The notes under the pieces are model-generated. The model was not told where the DNA came from. It did no database searches and saw only the letters and a program-made list of their open reading frames with translations. From assembly GCA_015059905.1 (NCBI GenBank), contig SUZN01000001.1, forward strand, positions 310,001 through 374,000: 64,000 nucleotides of DNA. The letters run 5' to 3'. Position 1 is the stretch's first letter, and each line of letters starts with the position of its first letter. A program made the position numbers and the translations under genes. Below are positions 17,430 to 27,029 of this stretch, piece after piece. Source of the stretch: Rikenellaceae bacterium. Lineage in GTDB: Bacteria; Bacteroidota; Bacteroidia; Bacteroidales; Rikenellaceae.

Positions 17430-19562
17430 TTACTCCTCCATCAAAAGCTCCAACATCTTGATAGATGACTTTGCGATTGGAGTACCAGGGCCGAAGATTG
17501 CAGCGGCACCATCCTGATACAACTCCTCGTAGTCCTGTGCTGGGATAACACCACCCACAACAACGATGATATCCTCACGACCAAGCTTCTTGAGCTCGGC
17601 GATAATCTGTGGCACCAATGTGAGGTGACCAGCAGCCAATGAAGATACACCTACGATGTGAACGTCGTTCTCAACAGCCTGCTTTGCAGCCTCCTCTGGA
17701 GTCTGGAACAAAGGACCCATATCCACGTCGAAACCAACGTCAGCATAACCTGTTGCTACAACCTTTGCACCTCGGTCGTGACCATCCTGACCGAGCTTCG
17801 CGATCATAATACGTGGCTGGCGACCCTCCTTCTTGGCAAACTCGGCACACATAGCCTTAGCCTTCTCGAAATCTGCATCCTGCTTCATACCTGATGAATA
17901 TACTCCAGAAATTGAACGAATAACTGCCTTGTAACGACCTACAACAACCTCGCAAGCGTCTGAAATCTCACCGAGTGTAGCGCGTACCTTTGCAGCCTCA
18001 ACTGCGAGCTCAAGCAAGTTGCCCTCGCCTGTCTTCACGCACTCTGTGATAGCTGCCAAAGCCTTATCAACGGCTGCCTGATCACGGTTAGCACGCAACT
18101 CCTGCAAGCGCTTAACCTGGCTCTCGCGAACGGCTGTGTTATCCACTGCCAAGATATCGATTGGAGCCTCCTTCTCAAGACGGTACTCGTTCAAGCCGAT
18201 GATCTTCTGCTCGCCAGAGTCGATACGAGCCTGTGTGCGGGCAGCAGCCTCCTCGATACGCATCTTTGGAATACCAGTCTCGATAGCCTTTGCCATACCG
18301 CCGAGCTTCTCCACCTCCTCGATGTGAGCCCAAGCCTTGTGAGCGATCTCGTTTGTGAGAGCCTCCACGTAGTATGAACCAGCCCAAGGGTCAACCTGAC
18401 GGCATACGTTGGTCTCCTCCTGGATGTAGATCTGTGTATTACGAGCAATACGAGCAGAGAAGTCTGTTGGAAGGGCGATAGCCTCGTCCAATGCGTTTGT
18501 ATGCAATGACTGTGTGTGACCCAATGCTGCACCCATAGCCTCGATAGCTGTACGTGCTACGTTGTTGAATGGATCCTGCTCTGTGAGTGACCAACCAGAT
18601 GTCTGGCTGTGTGTACGCAAAGCGAGTGACTTTGGATTCTTTGGGTTGAACTGCTTTACGATCTTTGCCCACAACATACGAGCTGCACGCATCTTGGCAA
18701 TCTCCATAAAGTGGTTCATACCGATAGCCCAGAAGAATGACAAACGTGGAGCAAACGCATCAACTGACATACCTGCGTCGATACCTGCACGCAAGTACTC
18801 CAAACCGTCTGCCAAAGTGTAAGCCAACTCGATATCTGCTGTTGCACCTGCCTCCTGCATATGGTAACCAGAGATAGAGATTGAGTTGAACTTAGGCATA
18901 TTCTTTGATGTGTACTCGAAGATGTCAGCGATAATCTTCATAGAGAACTTTGGAGGATAGATATAGGTGTTACGCACCATAAACTCCTTCAAGATATCGT
19001 TCTGGATAGTACCAGCCAACTGATCGAGTGTGCAGCCCTGCTCCAAACCTGTAACGATGTAGAATGCCAATACAGGCAATACAGCACCGTTCATAGTCAT
19101 TGATACTGACATCTTATCCAATGGAATACCGTTGAACAACACCTTCATATCCTCAACAGAGCAGATTGATACACCTGCCTTACCTACGTCACCTACTACG
19201 CGTGGATGGTCAGCGTCGTAGCCACGGTGTGTAGCCAAGTCGAACGCTACTGACAAACCCTTCTGACCTGCAGCCAAGTTACGACGGTAGAATGCGTTTG
19301 ACTCCTCGGCAGTAGAGAAACCTGCATACTGACGGATAGTCCAAGGACGCATTACATACATTGTTGAGTATGGACCGCGAAGGTTAGGAGCGATACCTGC
19401 AGCATAGTTCAGGTGCTCAAGCTCCTCCAAATCTTTAGCCGTGTAGTTAGCCTTAACGGGTATCTGCTCGGCTGTAAGCCAAGGCTCTTTAGCCTCGGTT
19501 GCGGCGTTGCAGCACTGTGCTGCCTCGCCTGCGTATGATAAATTCTCAAATTTTGCTCTCAT
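17430..19562 (-). CDS. mutB: Methylmalonyl-CoA mutase large (catalytic) subunit
   Basis: Adenosylcobalamin-dependent isomerase interconverting succinyl-CoA and methylmalonyl-CoA, the key step of succinate-derived propionate formation. The TIM-barrel domain begins near residue 60 ([20 protein letters not shown]). The C-terminal B12-binding domain has the base-off ligand motif [11 protein letters not shown] (histidine about residue 600) and later [15 protein letters not shown]. The 710-residue length is standard. It follows mutA by 14 bp on the same strand. The GTPase chaperone MeaB, epimerase and carboxylase are not in the window. Confidence 0.97.
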   Translation of the reverse strand: MRAKFENLSYAGEAAQCCNAATEAKEPWLTAEQIPVKANYTAKDLEELEHLNYAAGIAPNLRGPYSTMYVMRPWTIRQYAGFSTAEESNAFYRRNLAAGQKGLSVAFDLATHRGYDADHPRVVGDVGKAGVSICSVEDMKVLFNGIPLDKMSVSMTMNGAVLPVLAFYIVTGLEQGCTLDQLAGTIQNDILKEFMVRNTYIYPPKFSMKIIADIFEYTSKNMPKFNSISISGYHMQEAGATADIELAYTLADGLEYLRAGIDAGMSVDAFAPRLSFFWAIGMNHFMEIAKMRAARMLWAKIVKQFNPKNPKSLALRTHSQTSGWSLTEQDPFNNVARTAIEAMGAALGHTQSLHTNALDEAIALPTDFSARIARNTQIYIQEETNVCRQVDPWAGSYYVEALTNEIAHKAWAHIEEVEKLGGMAKAIETGIPKMRIEEAAARTQARIDSGEQKIIGLNEYRLEKEAPIDILAVDNTAVRESQVKRLQELRANRDQAAVDKALAAITECVKTGEGNLLELAVEAAKVRATLGEISDACEVVVGRYKAVIRSISGVYSSGMKQDADFEKAKAMCAEFAKKEGRQPRIMIAKLGQDGHDRGAKVVATGYADVGFDVDMGPLFQTPEEAAKQAVENDVHIVGVSSLAAGHLTLVPQIIAELKKLGREDIIVVVGGVIPAQDYEELYQDGAAAIFGPGTPIAKSSIKMLELLMEE

Positions 19563-19576
19563 AGTAGCTCTGCTTT

Positions 19577-21436
19577 TTAGATACCCAACTCCTTAAGATA
19601 GAACTTCAGAGTCTCGAGTACGTTACTCTTTACATTGATGAAATTGCTGATGCCCTGTGCCTCAAGCTCTGGAGCGCACGCAGGAGCACCTGCTACAACC
19701 AGGATAGCCTTGCCAGCAAGCAACTCCTTAACCTTTGGAGCTACCTCTGCGTAGTCATCATCCGAAGCGCAAACAACTACGATGTCAGCCTTTGCCTCCA
19801 AAGCAGCTGCTACACCCTCCTCAACAGAGTGGAAGAATGTATTGTCCTGTACGCGGATACCTGCGCAAGCGAAGAAGTTGCAAGAGAACTGTGCGCGTGC
19901 ACGAGCCATTGCCAAGTTCCCGCAAGTGAGCATAAATGCCTTTGGCTCCTTGCCGCTGCGGTCAACACCCAGGCGCATAGCCTCGAATGCCATAGCACCT
20001 CGGTATGGAGTAAGCACGTTGCCCTCTGCCTCTGGGCGAGTAACTGTCTCTGCTACAACGGCAGCGTCAGCAACCTCTGTGAAGTTAGGATACTGGTTTG
20101 CACCGAGCAAAATCTGACGACGTGTAGCGATGTTCTTATCCTTCGCAGCAGCCGAAGCCTTCACGCGCTCAACGATGAAGCCAGCCTTGTAAGCCTCAAC
20201 GTAGCCACCCTTATCCTCAACCTCGAGGAAGAGCTTCCACGCCTGCTCTGCGATGTTCTTTGTAAGATTCTCGATGTAGTATGAGCCACCCGCTGGATCA
20301 ACCACCTGGTCGAAGTGTGACTCGTGCTTCAAAAGAAGCTCTACGTTGCGAGCGATACGCTTTGAGAACTCTGTTGGCTGCTCAAATGCGTAATCAAAAG
20401 GAAGTACCTCCAAAGAGTGTACGCCAGCAAGTGTAGCCGACATTGCCTCTGTTGTACCACGCAACATATTTACATATGGGTCATAAGCTGTCTGGTTCCA
20501 AGTAGATGTAACAGCGTGTGCGAACATCTTGCAAGAGCACTGCTTCTCTGGGTTGTAACCCTTCACGATGTTAGCCCACAACATACGAGCTGCACGGAAC
20601 TTCGCAATCTCCATAAAGTAGTTTGAAGTAACGGCGAATGTGAAGCGCACCTTGCGAGCAACCAAATCAATTGGCAAGCCCATCTCTGTGAGCTTCACCA
20701 GGTAGTCGTGACCAGCTGCCAATGAGAATGCCAACTCCTCAACGATTGTTGAGCCAGCGTTGCTGAATGTAGCACCCGATACGTTCACTACGCGGATGTA
20801 CTTGTAGTCTGCTGTACGCTTGATCATTGCTGCAACAGCCTCGTAGCACTCTGTACCCTCGGTGTTGCCACAGCAATAGATACCCTTTGTAGAGAGGTCC
20901 TTTACGATAGGGTCGAAGATGAAGTTAATCTTCACCTCATCCTTTGCCAAGCCCAAAGACTCTACCTTTGCCATAATCAAATCGGCAGTAGGTACGAAGT
21001 TCTTGCCGCAGAATGTGAGCTCAACTGCTGGGATGCAGATGCCCTCCAAAAGAGTGTCGATAGTCTCGGCAGTCACCTCGTCAGCTGCACAGAAGCAGAA
21101 ACCGAGTGAGTTAATGCCAGAGTTGAGGAGCTTCAAAGCCTCCTCGTTTGCTGCCTTTGGGCACTTTACGCTTACTGTCTGGTGGATAGCCCAGTCGTTA
21201 GAGTTGTGAGTGCCGCGAACATAAGGGAACTCGCCAGCCTCTGTACCCAAGAAATCAATGCCTTCGAGATTCTCTGCGCGGTAGTATGGACGCACGTTAA
21301 ATCCCTCGGCTGTTCTCCATACGAGTTTGCGCTCGTAGTCTGCACCTTTAAGGTCTGTTGTGATTACCGCTTCCCACTGCTCTGTACTTACTGGTGGGAA
21401 TTCGGCGAACAACTTTGCTTTTTCGGTATTAGCCAT
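19577..21436 (-). CDS. mutA: Methylmalonyl-CoA mutase small subunit
   Basis: Partner of MutB in the heterodimeric mutase. It has the same two-domain layout but no functional cobalamin site: the DGHDRG motif of MutB is absent from its C-terminal domain, and [15 protein letters not shown] takes the equivalent region. The 619-residue length is typical of bacterial small subunits. Residues such as [14 protein letters not shown] and [14 protein letters not shown] (about 380) match the barrel. A minus-strand promoter lies about 80 bp upstream of its ATG, so mutA and mutB form one two-gene operon. Confidence 0.95.
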   Translation of the reverse strand: MANTEKAKLFAEFPPVSTEQWEAVITTDLKGADYERKLVWRTAEGFNVRPYYRAENLEGIDFLGTEAGEFPYVRGTHNSNDWAIHQTVSVKCPKAANEEALKLLNSGINSLGFCFCAADEVTAETIDTLLEGICIPAVELTFCGKNFVPTADLIMAKVESLGLAKDEVKINFIFDPIVKDLSTKGIYCCGNTEGTECYEAVAAMIKRTADYKYIRVVNVSGATFSNAGSTIVEELAFSLAAGHDYLVKLTEMGLPIDLVARKVRFTFAVTSNYFMEIAKFRAARMLWANIVKGYNPEKQCSCKMFAHAVTSTWNQTAYDPYVNMLRGTTEAMSATLAGVHSLEVLPFDYAFEQPTEFSKRIARNVELLLKHESHFDQVVDPAGGSYYIENLTKNIAEQAWKLFLEVEDKGGYVEAYKAGFIVERVKASAAAKDKNIATRRQILLGANQYPNFTEVADAAVVAETVTRPEAEGNVLTPYRGAMAFEAMRLGVDRSGKEPKAFMLTCGNLAMARARAQFSCNFFACAGIRVQDNTFFHSVEEGVAAALEAKADIVVVCASDDDYAEVAPKVKELLAGKAILVVAGAPACAPELEAQGISNFINVKSNVLETLKFYLKELGI

Positions 21437-21516
21437 AATTGTTGGAAATTTAATTTGTTGTATGTGTTGTATAAATGTTAGTTTCCGTTTTGGTTTACGA
21501 GTCTTCGTAATTCACG

Positions 21517-21547
21517 CAAAGATAATATTTTTTTTATTACCGAGCAA
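21517..21547 (-). promoter_or_regulatory. Promoter for mutA-mutB
   Basis: On the minus strand: TTG (21545-21547), 20 bp spacer, TATCTTTG (21524-21517). The start codon is about 80 nt downstream. Confidence 0.7.
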
Positions 21548-21689
21548 CGCCTTATGTTAAGAAAATAACACATCTTGATACTCTTTTTCTAATATAATGT
21601 ATGGGAGTTGGGGTAGAGCGGAATATGAGAGATTGTTGGTTTGTGGTTTAATAGGTTGAAAATTATCCTAAATAAGAAATAATATCCGA

Positions 21690-21807
21690 TTTGCTGAAAA
21701 ATGCTAAAATTTGAAATTTGGCAATAATTTTACAATGTTTTTGAGAAAAGGCAGTGTGAAAAATGTTGTTTGATGAAAATTTTACACTGATTTTGCTGAA
21801 AAATGCT
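21690..21807 (+). repeat. Two 16-bp direct repeats upstream of glnN
   Basis: TTTGCTGAAAAATGCT occurs identically at 21690-21705 and 21792-21807, 102 bp apart start to start, ahead of the glnN promoter. It could be a pair of operator sites for a nitrogen or glutamine regulator, or a partial local duplication. Confidence 0.6.
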
Positions 21808-21837
21808 GCGAAAATGCGCTATTTGTGGGAAAATGAC

Positions 21838-21845
21838 TATTTTTG
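21838..21845 (+). promoter_or_regulatory. -7 element TATTTTTG for glnN
   Basis: TAnnTTTG match 60 bp before the glnN start codon. A TTTG lies at 21822-21825, but the 12-bp spacing is too short, so this may be a regulated promoter lacking a -33 element. Confidence 0.55.
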
Positions 21846-21905
21846 TGATGTCTGTGTATTTTTAAGGAAATAGACAATTTTGAAAAATTAAAATTCTGCA
21901 AATAT

Positions 21906-24077
21906 ATGTTGTTACGTTTCAAGATGGTTGAGGCGGCTCTGAATCATCGAGCTGTTGAGGTGAAGGTTCCTTCGTCACGTCCTTCGGAGTATTTTGGCGA
22001 GAAGGTTTTTGGTCGTGCCGTGATGCGAAAATATCTGGACAAACCGACCTATGAGGCTCTGCTCAATACGATGGATAACGGTACGCCGTTGTCGCTTGAG
22101 CTGGCGGATAGTGTTGCGGCGGGTATGCGTCAGTGGGCGCTGGATAATGGTGCCGACCACTACACCCATTGGTTTCAACCTTTGACGGGTGGAACTGCCG
22201 AGAAGCACGACTCATTCTCGGAGCCTGATGGCAAGGGTCTTGTGATTGAGACCTTCTCGGGTAAGGTGCTGGCACAGCAGGAGCCTGATGCTTCGTCGTT
22301 CCCCAATGGTGGTATTCGTAACACATTTGAGGCGAGAGGTTACTCGGCGTGGGATCCTACATCGCCTGCATTTATTGTAGATACAACACTCTGTATCCCA
22401 ACCGTTTTCATTGCCTATACGGGCGAGGCTCTGGACTATAAAGTGCCTCTGTTGCGTTCAATTTCGGCGGTGGATAAGGCGGCAACGGCTGTGTGTCACT
22501 ACTTCGACAAGAGTGTGAATTGTGTTCACACCTATCTGGGCTGGGAGCAGGAGTATTTCTTGGTGGATGAGAGCCTGTGGGCTGTGCGTCCCGACCTTGT
22601 ATTGACGGGTCGCACGTTGCATGGTCACGAGTCGGCGAAGAATCAGCAGCTGGAGGATCACTATTTCGGTGCTATCCCTGCGCGCGTTATTAACTTTATG
22701 AAGGAGCTTGAGTATGAGAGTCTGAAGCTGGGTATTCCCGTCAAGACCCGACACAACGAGGTTGCGCCTAATCAGTTTGAGCTGGCTCCCGTATATGAGG
22801 AGGCAAACCTTGCCAACGACCACAACCAGCTCTTGATGACCATTATGGATAAGATTGCCCGCCGTCATAATTTCCGTGTGTTGCTGCACGAAAAACCTTT
22901 CAAGGGTATCAATGGTTCGGGTAAGCATAATAACTGGTCGCTCGGCACAGATACAGGAGTGAACCTCTTTGGACCAGGCAAGACCCCTTCCGAGAATTTG
23001 CAGTTTATCACATTCCTTGTCAATGTTATGGCGGCAGTATATAAGCATAATGGTCTGCTGAAAGCCTCAATTATGAGCGCTACGAACTCTCACCGTTTGG
23101 GTGCGAACGAGGCTCCGCCAGCAATTATCTCGGCATTTCTTGGCTCGCAGATTTCATCAGTGCTGGATAAGTTGGAGCATAGCAAGGGCGACAACGCCAT
23201 ACGCTTCGATGCCAAGAGTGTGCTGAAGATGAGTGGTGTGTCGCAGATTCCATCCATCCTGCTTGATAATACCGATCGAAACCGCACCTCTCCATTTGCC
23301 TTTACAGGTAACCGTTTTGAGTTCCGCGCTGTTGGCTCGTCAGACAACTGCGCCGAGGCGATGATTACCCTCTGCACAGCCGCAGCCGAGCAACTCACAG
23401 AGTTCAAACGTGAGGTGGACGAGAAGATTGAGCGTGGCGTGAAGAAGGAGCGCGCTATTTATGAGACGCTGAAGCGACTTATCAAAGAGTGTAAGAATAT
23501 TCACTTCGATGGCAATGGCTACTCGGATGAGTGGAAGCAGGAGGCTGCACGTCGTGGGCTTGATTGCGAGACCTCTGCGCCGTTGCTCTTTGACCGTTAT
23601 CTGGATGCTGCGAGCGTGAAGATGTTTGGCGATATGGGTGTCTATAATAAGGTAGAGCTTGAGGCGCGCACCGAGGTTAAGTGGGAGACCTACACCAAGA
23701 AAATTCAGATTGAGGCTCGTGTGTTGGGAGATATTACCATGAATAACATCATTCCTGTGGCTTCGAAGTATGAGGCTATGTTGTTAGATAAGGCATACAA
23801 GATGAAGGAACTCGGACTGAATTTTAATTTTGATGTCGAGTTGATTAAGGATATTCAGTCGCATACAGCTGAGTTGCAGACACTCGTTCATGATATGATT
23901 GAGGCGCGTAAGGTGGCAAACCGTGTGGAGAACCAGCGTCAGCGTGCTATATTGTATCATGATACCGTTGAGGTCTTCTTCGAGCCAATCCGTACACATA
24001 TCGACCGACTGGAGGAGGTTATTGACGACCAGCTTTGGACTCTGCCAAAGTATCGTGAGCTGTTGTTTATAAAGTAG
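21906..24077 (+). CDS. glnN: Glutamine synthetase type III
   Basis: ATP-dependent synthesis of glutamine from glutamate and ammonia, central to nitrogen assimilation. The 723-residue length and motifs identify the type III (GlnN) family: GWEQEYFLVDESLW (about residue 203), KTRHNEVAPNQFELAP (about 280), NDHNQLLM, GINGSGKHNNWS (about 338) and the glutamate-binding NRTSPFAFTGNRFEFR (about 458). Either ATG 21906 or ATG 21924 could start it; the first is used because N-terminal residues before VEAALNHR are common in relatives. It is monocistronic by layout. Confidence 0.95.
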   Translation: MLLRFKMVEAALNHRAVEVKVPSSRPSEYFGEKVFGRAVMRKYLDKPTYEALLNTMDNGTPLSLELADSVAAGMRQWALDNGADHYTHWFQPLTGGTAEKHDSFSEPDGKGLVIETFSGKVLAQQEPDASSFPNGGIRNTFEARGYSAWDPTSPAFIVDTTLCIPTVFIAYTGEALDYKVPLLRSISAVDKAATAVCHYFDKSVNCVHTYLGWEQEYFLVDESLWAVRPDLVLTGRTLHGHESAKNQQLEDHYFGAIPARVINFMKELEYESLKLGIPVKTRHNEVAPNQFELAPVYEEANLANDHNQLLMTIMDKIARRHNFRVLLHEKPFKGINGSGKHNNWSLGTDTGVNLFGPGKTPSENLQFITFLVNVMAAVYKHNGLLKASIMSATNSHRLGANEAPPAIISAFLGSQISSVLDKLEHSKGDNAIRFDAKSVLKMSGVSQIPSILLDNTDRNRTSPFAFTGNRFEFRAVGSSDNCAEAMITLCTAAAEQLTEFKREVDEKIERGVKKERAIYETLKRLIKECKNIHFDGNGYSDEWKQEAARRGLDCETSAPLLFDRYLDAASVKMFGDMGVYNKVELEARTEVKWETYTKKIQIEARVLGDITMNNIIPVASKYEAMLLDKAYKMKELGLNFNFDVELIKDIQSHTAELQTLVHDMIEARKVANRVENQRQRAILYHDTVEVFFEPIRTHIDRLEEVIDDQLWTLPKYRELLFIK

Positions 24078-24108
24078 GAACAGGTAGAGTTTATATAACT
24101 GAATAACT

Positions 24109-24144
24109 TTTTTAATAATTAAAATATTTTTAATAATTAAAATA
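24109..24144 (+). repeat. Perfect 18-bp tandem duplication before the LRR lipoprotein gene
   Basis: TTTTTAATAATTAAAATA occurs twice head to tail (24109-24126, 24127-24144), ending 10 bp before the ATG at 24155. The unit is nearly palindromic. It occupies the place where a promoter or leader should be, so copy-number change could alter expression. Confidence 0.85.
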
Positions 24145-24154
24145 CTTGGTAGCT

Positions 24155-25300
24155 ATGAAAAAGAGAATTTTTGCGATGATCGTTATTTGTATGATGATGA
24201 CATGTACGTATTGCAGTAAGGGCGAAAGTGAGCCAGATGTAATTATCCCTCCAACAGATGAGCCGCAGCCAGAAGAGCCGCAGGAGTCTCAAATTACACT
24301 TACCACAAGCAGAAGTGTAGGTCAGGCTATAGAATTGACATTTAAGAAGGGAAGTATGCCTGCAGAGGTTGTAGGTGCTACCAAGGAGAATGAGTGTGCT
24401 GAGGAGTATGATTTGATGGCTGTTACATATCGACTTACTGATCAAACAGTGATCCTTAAAGGCGAAATAGAGTTCTTATATTGCGACGAGAATGATTTAG
24501 TAGCATTGGATGTTAGTAAATGTGCAGGGTTGGAGTTGCTTGAGTGTTCTTACAATGAGCAGTTGAAAACTATCGATGTAACAAATAATCGTGCCTTAGA
24601 GTGTCTCTCAGCATCTAGTATTGGATTGACCAAGTTAGATCTGAGCAAAAATACTGAGTTGTTGGAACTTCTATGCTTTGATAATAAATTGACAGCAATA
24701 GATTTGAGCAAGTGTACGAAGTTATATTATCTCTTGTGTAATAATAGCGATCTTAAAGAGTTGGATGTAAGTAAAAATTTGGCATTAGAGTATCTCTATT
24801 GCAGTGATTGTAGCTTGACAGAATTAGATGTGAGTAAGAATGTGGAGTTGCTGGAGGTTGTATGTTATGGTAATAAAATAAAGACATTGGATTTTAGCAA
24901 GAATCACAAAATGACGTATCTATACTGTTCCGAAAATGAATTAACATCCTTAATTATTGGAAATTGGGGCGTGTTAGAATATCTTAATTGTGGAAATAAT
25001 CAACTATCTCATTTGGATTCAAGTGGCGGTAAAGTGCTAAAAACATTACTGTGTCAACGCAATCAATTAACGACCTTGAAGGTTGATAAAAATAATGATA
25101 AGTTGGATTATATTTACTGTTGCGCTAATAGATTGGCGGGTGAAAACAGTACGGAATTTGTCAAATCTCTACCAGATAGAACCGGGTTGGAATCAGGAAA
25201 ATTATACACCATTGCCGATGAGACATATGTTGGCATAGATAATGAGTTCTCTTTGTCTGATATAGAGATAGCTCAAAGAAAGAATTGGATTGTTGATTAA
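24155..25300 (+). CDS. Leucine-rich-repeat lipoprotein, probably surface-exposed
   Basis: 381-residue protein with a hydrophobic leader and cysteines at about residues 17 and 20. CSKGESEP after the leader resembles a lipidated N terminus with an acidic export signal, though the lipobox residues before the cysteine (TYC) are atypical. A Pro/Glu spacer leads to about eleven LRR units of about 21 residues with pattern LxxLxCxxNxLxxLDxSKN. A cysteine recurs at the same position in most units. The gene is clearly more AT-rich than its neighbours and sits alone between glnN and metK. Role unknown; adhesion or ligand binding is a family-level guess. Confidence 0.75.
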   Translation: MKKRIFAMIVICMMMTCTYCSKGESEPDVIIPPTDEPQPEEPQESQITLTTSRSVGQAIELTFKKGSMPAEVVGATKENECAEEYDLMAVTYRLTDQTVILKGEIEFLYCDENDLVALDVSKCAGLELLECSYNEQLKTIDVTNNRALECLSASSIGLTKLDLSKNTELLELLCFDNKLTAIDLSKCTKLYYLLCNNSDLKELDVSKNLALEYLYCSDCSLTELDVSKNVELLEVVCYGNKIKTLDFSKNHKMTYLYCSENELTSLIIGNWGVLEYLNCGNNQLSHLDSSGGKVLKTLLCQRNQLTTLKVDKNNDKLDYIYCCANRLAGENSTEFVKSLPDRTGLESGKLYTIADETYVGIDNEFSLSDIEIAQRKNWIVD

Positions 25301-25390
25301 GTATATTGACCTGGGTGGTGAAAATAGGTTAAAAGGAACATTGTGGAATAATAAATAAAGGTGAAGGTTTTTTAATATAAAAAAAAATAT

Positions 25391-25398
25391 TACTTTTG
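25391..25398 (+). promoter_or_regulatory. -7 element TACTTTTG for the metK leader
   Basis: Exact TAnnTTTG match. Transcription would start about 5-10 nt downstream, just ahead of the riboswitch aptamer that begins at 25416. Confidence 0.7.
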
Positions 25399-25415
25399 CA
25401 TCCGAAAAAAAATGA

Positions 25416-25496
25416 TGTGGAAGGATTTGGACTGCTTGCAACCACGAAAAAAATGCTAAACCAGCAATTTAGTTATACGACAGTCAGACTTCCATA
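25416..25496 (+). promoter_or_regulatory. SAM riboswitch (SAM-I/IV clan-like) upstream of metK
   Basis: P1 pairs TGTGGAAG (25416-25423) with CTTCCATA (25489-25496), with one G-U pair. Inside it, GACTG (25430-25434) pairs with CAGTC (25481-25485). The conserved core GCAACC (25438-25443) is followed by an A-rich joint and the hairpin TGCT-AAACC-AGCA (25454-25466). This matches the GCAACC...GCUAA.UCCAGC signature of SAM-I/SAM-IV riboswitches. CTAAA and TTTAG (25468-25472) may form an alternative helix. The following gene is SAM synthetase, as expected for feedback control. No intrinsic terminator follows the aptamer, so translational control is likelier. The exact subclass is uncertain. Confidence 0.8.
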
Positions 25497-25530
25497 CGTT
25501 AATTGTTTAACACGAAAAAACTATTAAAGT

Positions 25531-26835
25531 ATGGCTTTTTTATTTACATCGGAGTCTGTTTCAGAGGGTCATCCAGATAAGGTGGCGGATCAGATTTCGG
25601 ACGCAATTTTGGACGAGTTTCTTCGTCACGATTCCAATTCAAAGGTAGCTTGTGAGACGCTCTGCACGACAGGTCTTGTCGTTGTGTCGGGTGAGGTGAA
25701 GTCTGACGCCTATGTTGATGTGCAGGGCGTAGCACGCCGCGTAATCGACCGCATTGGTTACAACCGCAGCGAGTATCAGTTCGATGCAGCTTCTTGCGGT
25801 ATCCTGTCGGCTATTCACGAGCAGTCATCAGATATCAATCAGGGTGTTGAGCGTGAGCAGGACGAGCAGCAGGGTGCTGGTGATCAGGGCATTATGTTCG
25901 GTTATGCCTGCAACGAGACCCGCGAGTTTATGCCTGCGACACTCATTCTCTCGCACGTTATCCTGAAGGAGTTGGCGGTAATCCGCCGCGAGGGTATTGT
26001 GATGACATACCTGCGTCCCGACTCAAAGAGTCAGGTAACAATGGAGTATGATGAGATTACGGGTAAGCCACTGCGAGTTCACACAATCGTTGTCTCTACA
26101 CAGCACGATGAGTTTATCTCATCTGATGCAAAGGTGTCGGAGAAGGAGGCAGAGATTTTGATGCAGGAGCAGATTCGCGAGGATGTTCGTACAATCCTTA
26201 TCCCTCGTGTGAAGGCTCGTTTGGAGCGTGCCAACGACCGTTTGGCAGAGCTTATCGGCGACGATTATATTTTGCATGTAAACCCAACGGGTAAGTTTGT
26301 TATCGGTGGTCCTCACGGCGATACAGGTCTTACGGGTCGTAAGATTATCGTTGATACCTACGGAGGTCGTGGCGCTCACGGTGGTGGTGCCTTCTCTGGC
26401 AAGGACTCATCGAAGGTTGACCGTTCGGCAGCCTATGCGGCACGTCATATCGCCAAGAATATGGTTGCAGCGGGTGTTGCAGAGCAGGTGCTGGTGCAGC
26501 TCAGCTACGCAATCGGTATCGCAGAGCCATTGTCAGTGTATGTTGATACCTACTCATCGAAGCGCCCTGCGGCGTTGGAGGGTATGACCGATGGTGAGAT
26601 TGCACGCCGCGTAAGCAAGCTCTTCGACCTGCGCCCAGCAGCTATCGTTAAGCGTTATGGTTTGAAGAACCCTATCTTCGAGGCAACAGCTTCGTATGGT
26701 CACTTCGGCAATCGCCCTTATGTTAAGCCTGTGAAGGTTTGGGAGAATGGTGTTGAGACACAGCGCGATGTTGAGTTCTTCGGCTGGGAGAAGCTCGATT
26801 CTGTTGAGCAGATTAAGGCAGAGTTCGGTTTGTAG
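25531..26835 (+). CDS. metK: S-adenosylmethionine synthetase
   Basis: Makes S-adenosylmethionine from methionine and ATP. The N-terminal signature [19 protein letters not shown] (residues 5-23), the P-loop-like [14 protein letters not shown] (about 260) and [19 protein letters not shown] (about 285) are all intact. At 434 residues it is somewhat longer than E. coli MetK (384), as usual in Bacteroidota. Expression is probably feedback-controlled by the SAM riboswitch in its leader. It ends in a good terminator and appears monocistronic. Confidence 0.97.
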   Translation: MAFLFTSESVSEGHPDKVADQISDAILDEFLRHDSNSKVACETLCTTGLVVVSGEVKSDAYVDVQGVARRVIDRIGYNRSEYQFDAASCGILSAIHEQSSDINQGVEREQDEQQGAGDQGIMFGYACNETREFMPATLILSHVILKELAVIRREGIVMTYLRPDSKSQVTMEYDEITGKPLRVHTIVVSTQHDEFISSDAKVSEKEAEILMQEQIREDVRTILIPRVKARLERANDRLAELIGDDYILHVNPTGKFVIGGPHGDTGLTGRKIIVDTYGGRGAHGGGAFSGKDSSKVDRSAAYAARHIAKNMVAAGVAEQVLVQLSYAIGIAEPLSVYVDTYSSKRPAALEGMTDGEIARRVSKLFDLRPAAIVKRYGLKNPIFEATASYGHFGNRPYVKPVKVWENGVETQRDVEFFGWEKLDSVEQIKAEFGL

Positions 26836-26856
26836 TATAACAAACTTATAGAATTG

Positions 26857-26892
26857 AGGTTGCCCAGCCAAAAAGGTTGGGCAATCTTTTTT
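26857..26892 (+). terminator. Rho-independent terminator after metK
   Basis: A 13-bp stem with two G-U pairs (26857-26869 with 26875-26887), an A5 loop and a T6 tail. Confidence 0.88.
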
Positions 26893-27029
26893 GTTGAAAA
26901 ATACTGAACACATATAATAAAGTGCGAAATTGTTTCGTTATAGTGTTGAATTAAATGAAAAAAGTAAAATTGCCTATGGGGAAATTTGCCTATTTTGAAT
27001 AATTAACAACTTAAAGAATTTATGTTACT

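Larger units (their letters stand above)
21437..21905. other. AT-rich divergent promoter region between mutA and glnN
   Basis: 469 bp without a credible gene. It holds the leftward mutA promoter, a rightward TATTTTTG box for glnN, and a pair of identical 16-bp direct repeats (21690-21705 and 21792-21807). Each repeat lies near a second shared phrase, AATTTTACA (about 21727-21735 and 21778-21786). No terminator hairpin or DnaA-box cluster is evident, so I do not read it as an origin. Confidence 0.6.

Noticed and set aside
21437..21905. AT-rich gap as a replication origin
   Set aside because: No cluster of DnaA boxes, no dnaA/dnaN neighbours; promoters explain the AT-richness.
24155..25300. 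LRR units as DNA-level tandem repeats or a CRISPR-like array
   Set aside because: The periodicity is at protein level with diverged codons; spacers and identical repeats are absent. No CRISPR array was seen anywhere in the window.
25416..25496. SAM-II riboswitch or T-box for the metK leader
   Set aside because: The SAM-II pseudoknot sequence is missing, and no T-box specifier loop or terminator is visible; the GCAACC...GCTAA core fits the SAM-I/IV group better.
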